64,000 bases of DNA from JALORV01 sp963780715 (GTDB lineage Bacteria > Pseudomonadota > Gammaproteobacteria > Burkholderiales > Burkholderiaceae_F), in NCBI GenBank assembly GCA_963780715.1, contig CAWADK010000009.1:113976-177975 (forward strand), written 5' to 3'. Positions 48,727 through 57,491 of the stretch are shown piece by piece (positions within the stretch are counted from its first letter, which is position 1; every line of letters starts with the position of its first letter). The notes beneath the pieces were generated by a model, which saw only the letters and a program-made list of their open reading frames with translations, did not search any database and had not been told where the DNA came from. A program made the translations under genes and the position numbers.

Positions 48727-48915
48727 ATGGGCAGCTTTTTCAACCTCATTGCCTTCGCCATCATCATCACCGGCTTGCCGGTTGGGTCCGAGCTTGGCGG
48801 CACTCTGGTCGCGCGCTCCGCGGTGTCGAGCGCCGTCATCATGACCATCGCGGACTCCGGGTTTCCGGGCGCGCGGCCGACCGTGGTGCATTTGCCCAAG
48901 CGCGGGCGCAACTGA
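48727..48915 (+). CDS. Small hypothetical protein, doubtful
   Basis: A 62-residue open frame with a hydrophobic N-terminus (FFNLIAFAIIITGLPVG). No ribosome site or family was recognised. It lies between the DUF885 and YihY genes. It may be a remnant or a chance frame. The rest of 48492-48932 shows nothing I can name. Confidence 0.3.
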   Translation: MGSFFNLIAFAIIITGLPVGSELGGTLVARSAVSSAVIMTIADSGFPGARPTVVHLPKRGRN

Positions 48916-48932
48916 GATCGGGCACGCAGCGT

Positions 48933-49832
48933 ATGGGCAACCCACTGAAGGCCATCGCCGGCCTGTTCAGGGCTGCGGCCATGAATTGGGTGAAGGACTA
49001 CGCGCAGAGCATGGGCGCGGCGCTGGCCTTCTACACAATCTTCTCGATCGCACCGCTGCTGCTCATCGTCATCGCCATCGCCGGCTCGATTTTTGGCGAG
49101 GAAGCTGCGCGCGGCGAGATCTACGGCCAGCTGCAGGGCATGCTGGGCTCGCACGGCGCCACCGCCGTGCAGGACCTGCTGGAAAGCGTCGGCCAGCGCA
49201 GCGAGAGCGTGCCTGCAGCGGCATTCGGCGTGGTCGTGCTGTTCATCGGCGCCACGTCCGTCTTTGCCGAACTGCAGGACGCGCTCGACCGCATCTGGCG
49301 GGCGCCGCTGCGCCAAAGGAATGCAGGCCTGTGGAGCCTGGTGCGCGGGCGGCTGCTGTCCTTCGGCATGATCCTGGGCATCACCTTCCTGCTCATCGTC
49401 TCGCTGGCCTTCAGCGCGGCGCTTAGGGCGTTGAGTCGGTGGTGGGACCCGGAGTCGACCAGCTGGATCACCTTCACCGGCTTGACCGAGCTGTCGCTGA
49501 ACGTCGTGCTGCTGACGGCCGTGTTCGCGATGATCTACAAGTCCATGCCGCGCGCGAGCATTGCCTGGCGCGATGTCTGGGTGGGCGCGGCCGTGACCTC
49601 CGTGCTGTTCATCACCGGCAAGGCGCTGATCGGGCTATACATTGGCGGCAGCGGTATCACGACGCTCTTCGGCGCGGCGGCATCGTTGATCGTGGTGCTG
49701 CTGTGGGTGTACTACTCGGCACAGATCTTCCTGTTCGGTGCCGAGTTCACCTGGGTCTATTCCCACATGTACGGCTCCCGCCGCGGGCAGCCGCTACCCG
49801 CGCCTCGGTCCAGCGCGTCTGGGCCAACGTAG
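48933..49832 (+). CDS. YihY/virulence factor BrkB family membrane protein
   Basis: A 299-residue protein with six predicted membrane helices. The family pattern is clear: GAALAFYTIFSIAPLLLIVIA in helix 1, ELQDALDRIWRAP, and the C-terminal YIGGSGITTLFGAAASLIVVLLWVYYSAQIFLFGAEFTWVYS. Function is not established; once miscalled RNase BN. Start ATG at 48933. Confidence 0.92.
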   Translation: MGNPLKAIAGLFRAAAMNWVKDYAQSMGAALAFYTIFSIAPLLLIVIAIAGSIFGEEAARGEIYGQLQGMLGSHGATAVQDLLESVGQRSESVPAAAFGVVVLFIGATSVFAELQDALDRIWRAPLRQRNAGLWSLVRGRLLSFGMILGITFLLIVSLAFSAALRALSRWWDPESTSWITFTGLTELSLNVVLLTAVFAMIYKSMPRASIAWRDVWVGAAVTSVLFITGKALIGLYIGGSGITTLFGAAASLIVVLLWVYYSAQIFLFGAEFTWVYSHMYGSRRGQPLPAPRSSASGPT

Positions 49833-49862
49833 GCCGGATCGACAGATCGCGACCCAAAGCAT

Positions 49863-51086
49863 CGGTAATCGGGCTGACCACTGCGTAGGGTCGAGCTCTC
49901 CATAGACTCGCAGGACACTCACCCTGCGAAGGAGAGATCGCGATGAAGTACTTCACCGGTATCGATGTGTCGCTGCGTTCCGTGTCGATCTGCGTGGTCG
50001 ACGAAGCGGGTGCGGTGCAGTACGAAGGCAAGGTCCCTGCTGAGGTGGATCTCATCGTGGCGGCGCTCCGCCGCTTCAGCGCTGAGGTCAGGCAGGTCGG
50101 TATCGAGGCCGGCACCCTCACGCAGTACCTGACCTACGGCTTGCAGAAGGCAGGTTACGAGGTGCTCTGCCTAGAAGCGCGGCAGACGGCGGCTACCTTG
50201 GCAGCCATGCGCAACAAGACCGATCGCAATGACGCCCGCGGCCTGGCGCAGATCCTGCGCAGCGGTTGGTATCGCACCGTTCACGTCAAGAGCCTCGAGA
50301 GCCACCAGGTGCGGGCGCTGCTCGCCAGCCGCAAGGCGATCCTGGCCAAGTGCGTCGATCTGGAGAACGAGCTGCGCGGCTTGCTCAAGATCTTCGGCGT
50401 GCGCCTGGCGTCTCACGTCGCGCATGGCAGCTTCGACCAGACGGTGCGCGCTGCGGTGTCGGCCACTCCCGAGCTCAGCACGAGCCTGCTACCGCTGCTC
50501 GATGCGCGCACGGTGCTGTACAAGACTTACCTGAAGCTCGACAACGCCGTGAAGGCCATGGTGCGCCACGATCCAGTCTGCAAACGGCTGATGACGGTTC
50601 CTGGAGTCGGCCCGGTCACGTCGCTCACTTTCAAGGCGGGGGTGGACGCAACCGATCGCTTCCGCTCGTCACGCAATGTAGCGGCGCACTTCGGACTGAC
50701 GCCATGGCGCTACCAATCCGGGGAGACCGACAACCCCGGCCGCATCTCCAAGGCCGGCGATGTCGAGGTGCGCCAGGCGCTGTACACCGCTGCGCACGCG
50801 ATGCTGACGCGCTCGTACGCCTGGTCCACACTCAACGCGTGGGGACTGCGGCTGGCCAAGGTCCGCGGCCTACGGCGCGCTGTCATCGCCGTGGCCCGCA
50901 AACTGGCCGTGATCCTGCATCGGATGTGGGTCGACGGCACCGACTTCCGGGCCTCACGTCCGCAGGAGGCCGCATAAGCTAACCCGGCCGCCGCCTCCGC
51001 AACCTCGTTTCTGCGTTGACTGTGTGGACGATGGTTATGGATGAAGCCGCAAATTTCCGCTGCGCTCCGAGCGCGCCCCAAAGCAT
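49863..51086 (+). mobile_element. IS110-family insertion sequence (boundaries inferred)
   Basis: The transposase lies at 49943-50977. A 10-bp direct repeat, CCCAAAGCAT, sits at 49853-49862 and again at 51077-51086, on both sides of the gene, which suggests a 1.2-kb element. IS110 elements carry no long terminal inverted repeats, and none were seen here. The non-coding parts are about 80 bases on the left and 109 on the right. Confidence 0.55.
49943..50977 (+). CDS. IS110-family transposase (DEDD)
   Basis: A 344-residue DEDD recombinase. Acidic residues Asp8 (FTGIDVS), Glu55 (VGIEAG), Asp94 and Asp97 (KTDRNDARG) are in place. The C-terminal Tnp_20 part shows LMTVPGVGPVTSLTF, RNVAAHFGLTPW and SGETDNPGRISKAGD with its conserved Ser. 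GAAGGAGAG precedes the ATG. It looks intact, so the element may still be active. Confidence 0.94.
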   Translation: MKYFTGIDVSLRSVSICVVDEAGAVQYEGKVPAEVDLIVAALRRFSAEVRQVGIEAGTLTQYLTYGLQKAGYEVLCLEARQTAATLAAMRNKTDRNDARGLAQILRSGWYRTVHVKSLESHQVRALLASRKAILAKCVDLENELRGLLKIFGVRLASHVAHGSFDQTVRAAVSATPELSTSLLPLLDARTVLYKTYLKLDNAVKAMVRHDPVCKRLMTVPGVGPVTSLTFKAGVDATDRFRSSRNVAAHFGLTPWRYQSGETDNPGRISKAGDVEVRQALYTAAHAMLTRSYAWSTLNAWGLRLAKVRGLRRAVIAVARKLAVILHRMWVDGTDFRASRPQEAA

Positions 51087-51386
51087 GGCTCATCCAACCG
51101 CTCTGACCAATGCCTGCAGCGTGCCAGCAACACCGCGCCCGACTGCGTAGAGAAGCGTGACCCACACACCAACCGGACCTGAACTTCAAACCAACCGGAG
51201 CCCAGACCCTTGACAACAACGCCCGATTAGAGAAGCGGAAGTTCGCGGTCGACGAAAGCGGCCGCGCTGAGTGGCCAAAGACCGGACATCTCTCCGAATG
51301 GCAGCCGTCGCCCATTGCTGACATGACTCTGCAAAGTTACGACGTGCCTCCAGGCGAGTTAGGTCGCGCCGGACACGGACTTGACG
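51087..51386. other. Region after the IS element with no supported gene
   Basis: No open frame with convincing features. The stretch CTTGACAACAACGCCC near 51210 recalls the end of IS66-type transposases, but there is not enough to call a remnant. Confidence 0.4.
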
Positions 51387-52166
51387 CTAGCCGGACGGTC
51401 GTGCAGCCGCTCGCGCGAGAAGCGGCTGGATCAGATCCATCGGCAGGGGAAAGATGACGGTTGACGCGCGGTCGCCGGCAACTTGTGTCATCGTCTGCAG
51501 GTATCGCAGCTGCATCGCCTCCGGTTGCTGAGCAAGCATCTGCGCGGCCTCCAGCAGCGCGACCGCAGCCTGCTTCTCGCCCTCAGCGTGGATCACCTTG
51601 GCGCGCCGCTCGCGCTCCGCTTCGGCCTGGCGTGCGATTGCTCGCACCATCGTTTCGTTCAGGTCGACCTGCTTGATCTCGACGTTTGTGACCTTGATGC
51701 CCCATGCATCGGTTTGCGCGTCGAGGATGCGCTGGATGTCGAGGTTCAGTCGCTCGCGCTCGGCCAGCATCTCGTCCAGTTGGTGTTTGCCGAGAACCAC
51801 GCGCAGCGTGGTCTGCGCAAGCTGACTGGTTGCGACCAGAAACTTCTCCACCTGGATGATCGCCTTCTGCGGATCCACCACCCGAAAGAACACGACGGCG
51901 TTGACCTTGACCGAGACGTTGTCGCGCGAGATCACGTCCTGCGCCGGCACGTCCATCGTCACGACGCGCAGGTCCACTTTCACCATCTGCTGGATGCCTG
52001 GAATGATGATGACCAGTCCAGGTCCCTTGACCTTCCAGAAGCGGCCGAGCTGGAACACGACACCCCGCTCATATTCGCGCAGGATGCGAAACGCAAAGAA
52101 GGCTATGGCGAGCAGCAGCGCCACCACGGCGCCGTATCCGATCGGCAGGTCGAACAACATGGTCAA
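51387..52166 (-). CDS. Slipin (SPFH/band 7 stomatin-like protein)
   Basis: A 259-residue membrane-anchored protein. A hydrophobic hairpin at residues 10-28 is followed by the band-7 domain: REYERGVVFQLGRFWKVKGPG, VVTMDVPAQDVISRDNVSVKVNAVVFFRV. A long helix with AQAEAERERRAKVIHAEGE follows. Prokaryotic slipins pair with an NfeD-type protease; the nfeD gene is directly upstream with an ATGA overlap, so the two form one complex-like unit. Confidence 0.94.
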   Translation of the reverse strand: MTMLFDLPIGYGAVVALLLAIAFFAFRILREYERGVVFQLGRFWKVKGPGLVIIIPGIQQMVKVDLRVVTMDVPAQDVISRDNVSVKVNAVVFFRVVDPQKAIIQVEKFLVATSQLAQTTLRVVLGKHQLDEMLAERERLNLDIQRILDAQTDAWGIKVTNVEIKQVDLNETMVRAIARQAEAERERRAKVIHAEGEKQAAVALLEAAQMLAQQPEAMQLRYLQTMTQVAGDRASTVIFPLPMDLIQPLLARAAARPSG

Positions 52167-53572
52167 CTCCCTTGAGATGAATCGGTAACTTCCAGCGTCA
52201 GGCCATCCATGCCGGCGACGCGCACGCGCTCGCCGACCACGAGTGGCGCGGTGCTGCGCACGCGCCAGCGCTCGCCGTGGATTTCAGCCCAGGCGGAACC
52301 CTCGTCAATCACGGTGACAACGCCGGCGGCCCCGAGCATTTCCTCAGGACCGCTGACTATTGGGCGCCGACGCGCTTTCAGTGCGAACGTACCGAACGCA
52401 GCGATCGCCGCTGCGCTCGCAATCGCGAGTCCGAGAACAAAGGGCCAGCCGACGTCGATGATCGGATGGTCCGCGTCAAACAACATCAGACCACCAACGA
52501 TGAACGCGATGAAGCCGCCGACGCCGAGCGCGCCGAAGCTCGGCAGGAACAGTTCGGTGATCATCAATACCAAGCCGAGCGCAAGAAGGGCGACGCCCGC
52601 CCAGTTGACCGGCAGCATGTGGAACGCATACAGCGCGAGCAGCAGCGAGATCGCGCCAGCGATCCCGGGAACCCCGAACCCCGGACTCGTGAACTCAACG
52701 AAAAGCCCGTAGATGCCAACCATCATCAGCACCATCGCGAGCATTGGGTTCGACAGCACTGCCAGCACTTTCGTGCGCCAGTCGGGTACTACCACCTCGA
52801 CCGGCGCGCCGACCAGCGCCAACTTCACCTTACCGGCCGGCAACAACACTGTCTTTCCGTCAATCTGCCTGAGAAGGTCCTTCACGTCGACCGCGACAAC
52901 CTCGATAACGCCACCGCGCAGCGCCTCGTCGGCCGACAGGCTGCTGGCCTTCAATACTGCCTGCTCCGCGAATTCGGCATTGCGGCCACGCAACTGCGCC
53001 AGTCCGCGGATGTAGGCCGCCGCGTCGTTGATGGCCTTTTCGCGCAACGAATCCGCCGAACTGGGCGCGGGCCGCTTGTCGACTGACTTGGTCGCGTCGT
53101 CTTTGTTCTTGTCCGTCTTGCCGGGGCGCGCGGGCTCCTCGCTGCCGGGCATGCCTATCGCCACCGGCGTCGCCGCGCCGAGATTGGTCGCTGGAGCCAT
53201 CGCGGCGATGTGACTGGCAAACAGGATATAGGTCCCTGCGCTGGCGGCACGTGCGCCTTCGGGAGCGACAAACGTCGCGATCGGGATTGGCGAAGCGAGG
53301 ATGTCCTTGATCATGCGGCGCATCGACTCGTCGAGCCCGCCCGGGGTGTCCATCTGCAAGACGACGAGCCGCGCACCGCGGGTCTGGGCACGGGCGAGGC
53401 CGCGGCTGAAGAAGTCGGCAGTGGCCGGCCCGATGACCCCTTCGATCTGCAGCACGAAAACCGGATTCACGGCCCCGGTCTGAGCATTAATCCATGCGCT
53501 CCAGAGCCCGACCAGCAACGCGGCTAGCGATAACAGCAAGTTGCGCGACCGCTGCCAGCCCAAGAGATCCAC
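52163..53572 (-). CDS. NfeD family protein with ClpP-like serine protease domain
   Basis: A 469-residue long-form NfeD. A signal segment is at about 8-30. The protease domain shows LQIEGVIGPATADFF, LQMDTPGGLDESM and EGARAASAGTYILFASHIAAM with the catalytic Ser, and a Lys further on. Four or five membrane helices and a C-terminal NfeD OB-fold follow. A low-complexity insert (PGKTDKNKDDATKS) interrupts the protease part at about residues 149-162. A GTG at 53572 with GGAGG upstream is preferred; another GTG lies at 53650. It likely cleaves the partner slipin. Confidence 0.88.
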   Translation of the reverse strand: MDLLGWQRSRNLLLSLAALLVGLWSAWINAQTGAVNPVFVLQIEGVIGPATADFFSRGLARAQTRGARLVVLQMDTPGGLDESMRRMIKDILASPIPIATFVAPEGARAASAGTYILFASHIAAMAPATNLGAATPVAIGMPGSEEPARPGKTDKNKDDATKSVDKRPAPSSADSLREKAINDAAAYIRGLAQLRGRNAEFAEQAVLKASSLSADEALRGGVIEVVAVDVKDLLRQIDGKTVLLPAGKVKLALVGAPVEVVVPDWRTKVLAVLSNPMLAMVLMMVGIYGLFVEFTSPGFGVPGIAGAISLLLALYAFHMLPVNWAGVALLALGLVLMITELFLPSFGALGVGGFIAFIVGGLMLFDADHPIIDVGWPFVLGLAIASAAAIAAFGTFALKARRRPIVSGPEEMLGAAGVVTVIDEGSAWAEIHGERWRVRSTAPLVVGERVRVAGMDGLTLEVTDSSQGS

Positions 53573-53720
53573 GGGTCGGTCCCTCCGGTCCGGTACACGG
53601 ATCAATCTTGCGCCAATTGCCGCGGTCTTGCATTTGTGGGTTTGACTCACTCTGATCCGGTCCCACCCGTGGCCACGACTTTTGAAACTTCCACAGCAGA
53701 GTCAAACGCCATCGCCCGAA

Positions 53721-54224
53721 CTAGCCGCGTTTCAGTTTGTCGCGCTGCTCCTGGGTAAGTACCGCATCGATCTGCCTCCGGGCACTGAGTGACAGGTCAA
53801 ACATCTGCTGCCGCAGTTCTGACATGTCGCGGTAACTCTTGCTAAGCGGCGCGTCATCGCGCTGGTCGGAGTTGTACTGCTCGTTCATCTGTGCTTGCTC
53901 ATCCTGCATCTTGCCCATCAGGTCCCAGTGCTTGCGCCGCACGTCATTCCGGATCTTGGCGATCTTGCTGCGCTGTTCGGCGGTGAGGTTCAGATCGGCT
54001 CGAGAGGCATAGCCGTCCATCATGCCGGGACCCATGCCATAGCCGGAGCCCTGGCCGCCCATCATGCCGGGTCCCATGCCGTAGCCGCCCATCATTCCCG
54101 GCCCCATGCCGTAGTCCGGACCGTAGTTGCCTTGCGGCGGGCTCGCGACAGCACTCGCCGCTATAGCCGTTGCGCCCACCAGAAGGCCGGCGCTCAATGC
54201 TTTACGTAGATTCATTCGTTTCAT
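53721..54224 (-). CDS. Spy/CpxP-like periplasmic protein with Met/Gly repeats
   Basis: A 167-residue protein with a signal peptide (about residues 1-28). Residues 33-70 hold three copies of a YGMGPGMM repeat, a Met-rich stretch that could bind Cu(I) or other soft metals. The helical part has LNLTAEQRSKIAKI and VLTQEQRDKL, the two LTxxQ motifs of Spy/CpxP chaperones. The ATG at 54224 gives the signal peptide. It lies after a small membrane protein gene of similar composition, 53 bp apart. Confidence 0.75.
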   Translation of the reverse strand: MKRMNLRKALSAGLLVGATAIAASAVASPPQGNYGPDYGMGPGMMGGYGMGPGMMGGQGSGYGMGPGMMDGYASRADLNLTAEQRSKIAKIRNDVRRKHWDLMGKMQDEQAQMNEQYNSDQRDDAPLSKSYRDMSELRQQMFDLSLSARRQIDAVLTQEQRDKLKRG

Positions 54225-54277
54225 GGCTCTATTCCATTCAGATTCAACAGATTCAAGTGATCCTAAATTCTGTTCAG

Positions 54278-54505
54278 TTACCCCTTTTTGCTGGTTCGAT
54301 TGACGACCCACACGACGAGGCCAACCACCACGGCAGTCAGCAGAATCGGCACCCAGATCCCGCCGTATCCACCCATGCCGCTGTACCCGCCCATCCAACC
54401 GCTGCCCGACCCGGCGCCATTCATCATGGCGCCGTTCTGTGCGTACAAGACACCGCTGGACAACAGGGCTGTCGTACCAACAGCCATCGCAATCAAACTT
54501 TTCAT
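54278..54505 (-). CDS. Small Met/Gly-rich membrane protein (75 residues)
   Basis: A 75-residue protein with a signal peptide (residues 1-23, SGVLYA). A short Gly/Met/Ser segment (WMGGYSGMGGYGG) leads to a C-terminal membrane helix (ILLTAVVVGLVVWVV) and a basic end. GGGAG precedes the ATG at 54505. It is just upstream of the Spy-like gene and shares its Gly/Met bias, so the pair may act together at the membrane. Not a known family to me. Confidence 0.65.
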   Translation of the reverse strand: MKSLIAMAVGTTALLSSGVLYAQNGAMMNGAGSGSGWMGGYSGMGGYGGIWVPILLTAVVVGLVVWVVNRTSKKG

Positions 54506-54759
54506 GATCGCTCCCAAATGAAAGACGATAAAGACAGGGAGCACTTTGGCAACCAGCGCGTGACTTGAAGGGCCCCTCACGCGTGAACCAACAATTCCGG
54601 TCGTCGCGGGCCAGCTTCCCGGATAGCCTTAAGTGCTACAGAGCCGCCCGCTGCAGATGAGTGAAGACGTCGGCATCCGAACCGCTTGATTGAACGTACA
54701 GTGGAATGATGGTCCAGGTCTGTGCGGCACCGAACGTAACGCTGCGGGTCTTCCCCTCA

Positions 54760-54896
54760 CCGTCGTCTTGGTGGCGATCGGCCCAGGCGAGCCTTTGCCG
54801 ATCCTTGGCCTGAGTCCGGTGTCGCAGCGCCACAGCGCCAAGGTGCGCCCCTTGCTCGATTATCTTGAAGCAGAGTTCTCAGTTGACCGCTCGTGA
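54760..54896 (+). pseudogene. Possible LysR C-terminal remnant
   Basis: The frame reads PVSQRHSAKVRPLLDYLEAEF near its end, a pattern I know from the C-termini of LysR regulators. No helix-turn-helix or start is present upstream. The rest of 54506-55104 holds no supported gene. Confidence 0.3.
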
Positions 54897-55104
54897 GTGG
54901 TTATGGCACGCAATAGGTGGACTGGACGGCGACGACAGCCTCCAGGCGGGGGACCGCTTCCGGGCTAACCAGGTGCCGCAGGGTCGTGGCTGCTTGTGGC
55001 GCATTGAGTCCATTGAACGGTCATTGCACCGCCAGCCCTCCGCGGACAATCCGCACAGTTGCCACGCGCTTGCTTCGTCCACCCGATTGCGAACCTAGAC
55101 GGCT

Positions 55105-55608
55105 TCAGGCGCACGGCGGCGCAAGGCCCCTGGCGGCCTCCATCCGCTCGACGCGATCGTCGAGCTCTCCTATAAATGCTGCCAAGGAATTGCCGGCTTG
55201 ATCGACGTGCGCGCGCAGCGCCTGTTCCAGCCCATCGAGCCGCTGCGCCAGTGTCTCGTGCCGTGTCACAGCCTGAGCCTCAAGGCGTCGCATTTCTTGG
55301 TCCAGGTGTTCGCCTAGAGCTGTGAAACGCGACGCTTCAGCTTGGTCGGCAAGCGTCCGTTGCGAAGCCAACTCCTTGGCCGCGCGCCGGGTTTCGACGA
55401 GCACTGTTGCCTGCTGGACCACCAGCAGAAAGAGAAACATTGCCGCGATCAACACGGTGAAGGCAAGCAGCAGCAAGCCGAGTGGTGCATGCGCCGTCCA
55501 GAATCCAAAGGACAGCGTTGTCGGCGCGGTAACTACGTTCCAGTTGAGGGCGAGAAAACCGCCAAAAGCCGCAAGCAACAACGCCAGCAAAGCGGTGCGC
55601 AGATTCAT
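55105..55608 (-). CDS. LapA-like membrane protein with coiled coil
   Basis: A 167-residue protein with two membrane helices (about 5-23 and 41-64) and a long C-terminal coiled coil (residues 70-150, rich in Glu, Gln and Ala). The arrangement FGGFLALNWNVV and PLGLLLLAFTVLIAAMFLFL resembles the LapA/DUF1049 family. The ATG at 55608 has AAAGGAA upstream. It is transcribed in the same direction as the FNR-like gene but 280 bp away. Confidence 0.7.
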   Translation of the reverse strand: MNLRTALLALLLAAFGGFLALNWNVVTAPTTLSFGFWTAHAPLGLLLLAFTVLIAAMFLFLLVVQQATVLVETRRAAKELASQRTLADQAEASRFTALGEHLDQEMRRLEAQAVTRHETLAQRLDGLEQALRAHVDQAGNSLAAFIGELDDRVERMEAARGLAPPCA

Positions 55609-55892
55609 GAGCAATTCCTTTAAGTCGGCCCCGGTTAGATCGCCGGCGCATGTTCGACGAGTGTAGTCAATGGCGACTCAACCAATGTGGCTCGCAAGCG
55701 TCGCTCTATGTCCGCGCATTGATGAGTGTGGGCAGCGCAAACCTTGTCCGCAGTTGTGCGATCTGGACAACCATTAGACAGGGCGGCTCCTTGCCGGCTC
55801 AGGCCTACATACCCTTGGACGTGCGGTGACCCCACCTTCAGAGTGAACGCCTCGGCAAACACGGGGATTCGAACCATAGACGGACGCTTTGC

Positions 55893-56858
55893 CTAGACGC
55901 TTTCGATGAGTTGACTCACTGCAGCCTGGTCACGCAACTTCACGTTGCGCCCTTCGACTTGGAGCATCCCGGCGCGCTGAAATTGCGAAAGGATTCGACT
56001 CACCGTTTCCAATTTCAGGCCCAGGTAACTCCCGATCTCCTTTCGCGTCATTCGCAGGACGTACTCGGACGATGAATAGCCTTGGGCTTGATACCGCTGC
56101 GACAAGTCGAGCAAGAAGAATGCGACCCGCTGTTCGGCGCACATCGTTCCAAGCATGAGCATGACGGTATAGGCGCGTCCGCACTCGTGCGACAGCAGCT
56201 TGTGCAATCCGTGGCCGAACTCGTGGCTGAGTCGCGCGAGATTCTCGACTTCGTCGAAAGGCAAGCGAAATGCCTCCATGTCTTCGAGCGCGATCGCCTC
56301 GCACTCGTGGAGTTCGGAGGCAATGCCATCCATGCCGACGACTTCGCCGACCATGTAAAAGCCGGCGATCTGATCGTGCCCGCCTTTTGCAAGCACGACG
56401 GTCTTGCACGAACCGTACCGTATTGCATAGAGGGCATCAAACTTGTCCCCGAACCGAAACAGCACTTCGCCTTTCTGGAACCGCCTCGGCACGGGCAGGA
56501 TTCGCTTACCGGATTGCCTCGCTCCCGGGTCAGTCCCGGCGAAGAAGCATGAGTCGATCAGATTCCACGTCAGGTACGGTGAGGTGCTCCGCGTTACCTC
56601 GTGGTCGCGTCCAGCCGCCTGACTGCGGGGCGCTCCAGTCGCTTTCGTAAGGACTTCAACCAGATGCTGCGCAGCAATGGCCGCTTGCTGGCTCGACGCG
56701 AGTGCTCGCTTGAGGCTCTCGACTTGCGCAAGGGCTTGCTGCAATCGAAACTGCCGACCCAACGCCGCGACAGAAATATCCCTGCTTTCAATGCACGACC
56801 GCGCTGTGCGCCGCCCGTTGCCACCCCGCGGGCTGCCAATTCCTTGGCTCGTTCCCAT
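55893..56858 (-). CDS. FNR/CRP-family regulator lacking the iron-sulfur cysteines
   Basis: A protein of about 321 residues if started at 56858. The cyclic-nucleotide-like domain runs from FQKGEVLFRFGDKFDALYAI to PFDEVENLA. The DNA-binding helix TRKEIGSYLGLKLETVSRIL carries the ExxSR pattern of FNR recognition helices. E. coli FNR has a cluster of N-terminal Cys plus one internal Cys; here only an isolated Cys104 (IDSCFF) stands near the expected place. An N-terminal extension at 34-72 looks helical, possibly a coiled coil. The start is uncertain; the open frame continues upstream to 57227. It may still act at FNR-type sites but not as an oxygen sensor of the usual kind. Confidence 0.8.
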   Translation of the reverse strand: MGTSQGIGSPRGGNGRRTARSCIESRDISVAALGRQFRLQQALAQVESLKRALASSQQAAIAAQHLVEVLTKATGAPRSQAAGRDHEVTRSTSPYLTWNLIDSCFFAGTDPGARQSGKRILPVPRRFQKGEVLFRFGDKFDALYAIRYGSCKTVVLAKGGHDQIAGFYMVGEVVGMDGIASELHECEAIALEDMEAFRLPFDEVENLARLSHEFGHGLHKLLSHECGRAYTVMLMLGTMCAEQRVAFFLLDLSQRYQAQGYSSSEYVLRMTRKEIGSYLGLKLETVSRILSQFQRAGMLQVEGRNVKLRDQAAVSQLIESV

Positions 56859-57491
56859 CTGTCTCCCGAAGGGCTCTGTGACGAAACTAATGCAAATGCG
56901 GTTCCAAACCCGTCCCGAAGCAGCATGCGCTTGGCACGGGGGTAGTAACAGTGCGGTAGCGCACATAGGGGTCCGACACTTGCGGAAGAGCCGAAATCGG
57001 AGCTTGCTAACAGATGAAATTGAAGATCGATGCCGGTTGAGACTCCCGCTGACGTTCAAATCGAACCGTTCTGCACAAAGCGCTGCTCGACGACTTCGAC
57101 ATCGCGCAGCACGCAGCCGGTCGAGCCAACCCCAGTAAGTGGTGGCCTTCTCGCCAGAAATCAGTCCCCAGGGCCTGTCAGAGAGTCGGCTTCGTCGGGG
57201 CGGGCCCTGCGGAAACACACTTGGCAACTATGTCGGCTCTCAGGCGAACTGGTTCTGCCTTGAAGGGGCGGCTCCTAGCCGTGTGCGGCTAAAGACTTAG
57301 CCATCGAGCACCGTTCTTCAAATTAACTTGGAGCCAAAGACCTTTCACGTGGCAACCAATTGACGCCGCTGACGACCTTGATTCCAAAGACCTCAAAGCG
57401 GAGATCTGCGCAGTCTCAGAACGTGCTCGCAGAATTGCGGGAAGCCCAGGTTGAAGTCGAAGTCTTGGGGTGAACTGAGCGCCGTCGTCCT
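56859..57491. other. Region without a supported gene
   Basis: The minus-strand frame of the FNR-like gene continues open to 57227, but the extra residues are Arg/Ser/Cys-rich and do not look like a protein. No RNA gene or repeat was recognised. Confidence 0.45.

Noticed and set aside
51200..51240. An IS66 transposase remnant after the IS110 element
   Set aside because: Only a few codons look similar (LDNNAR); not enough to support a call.
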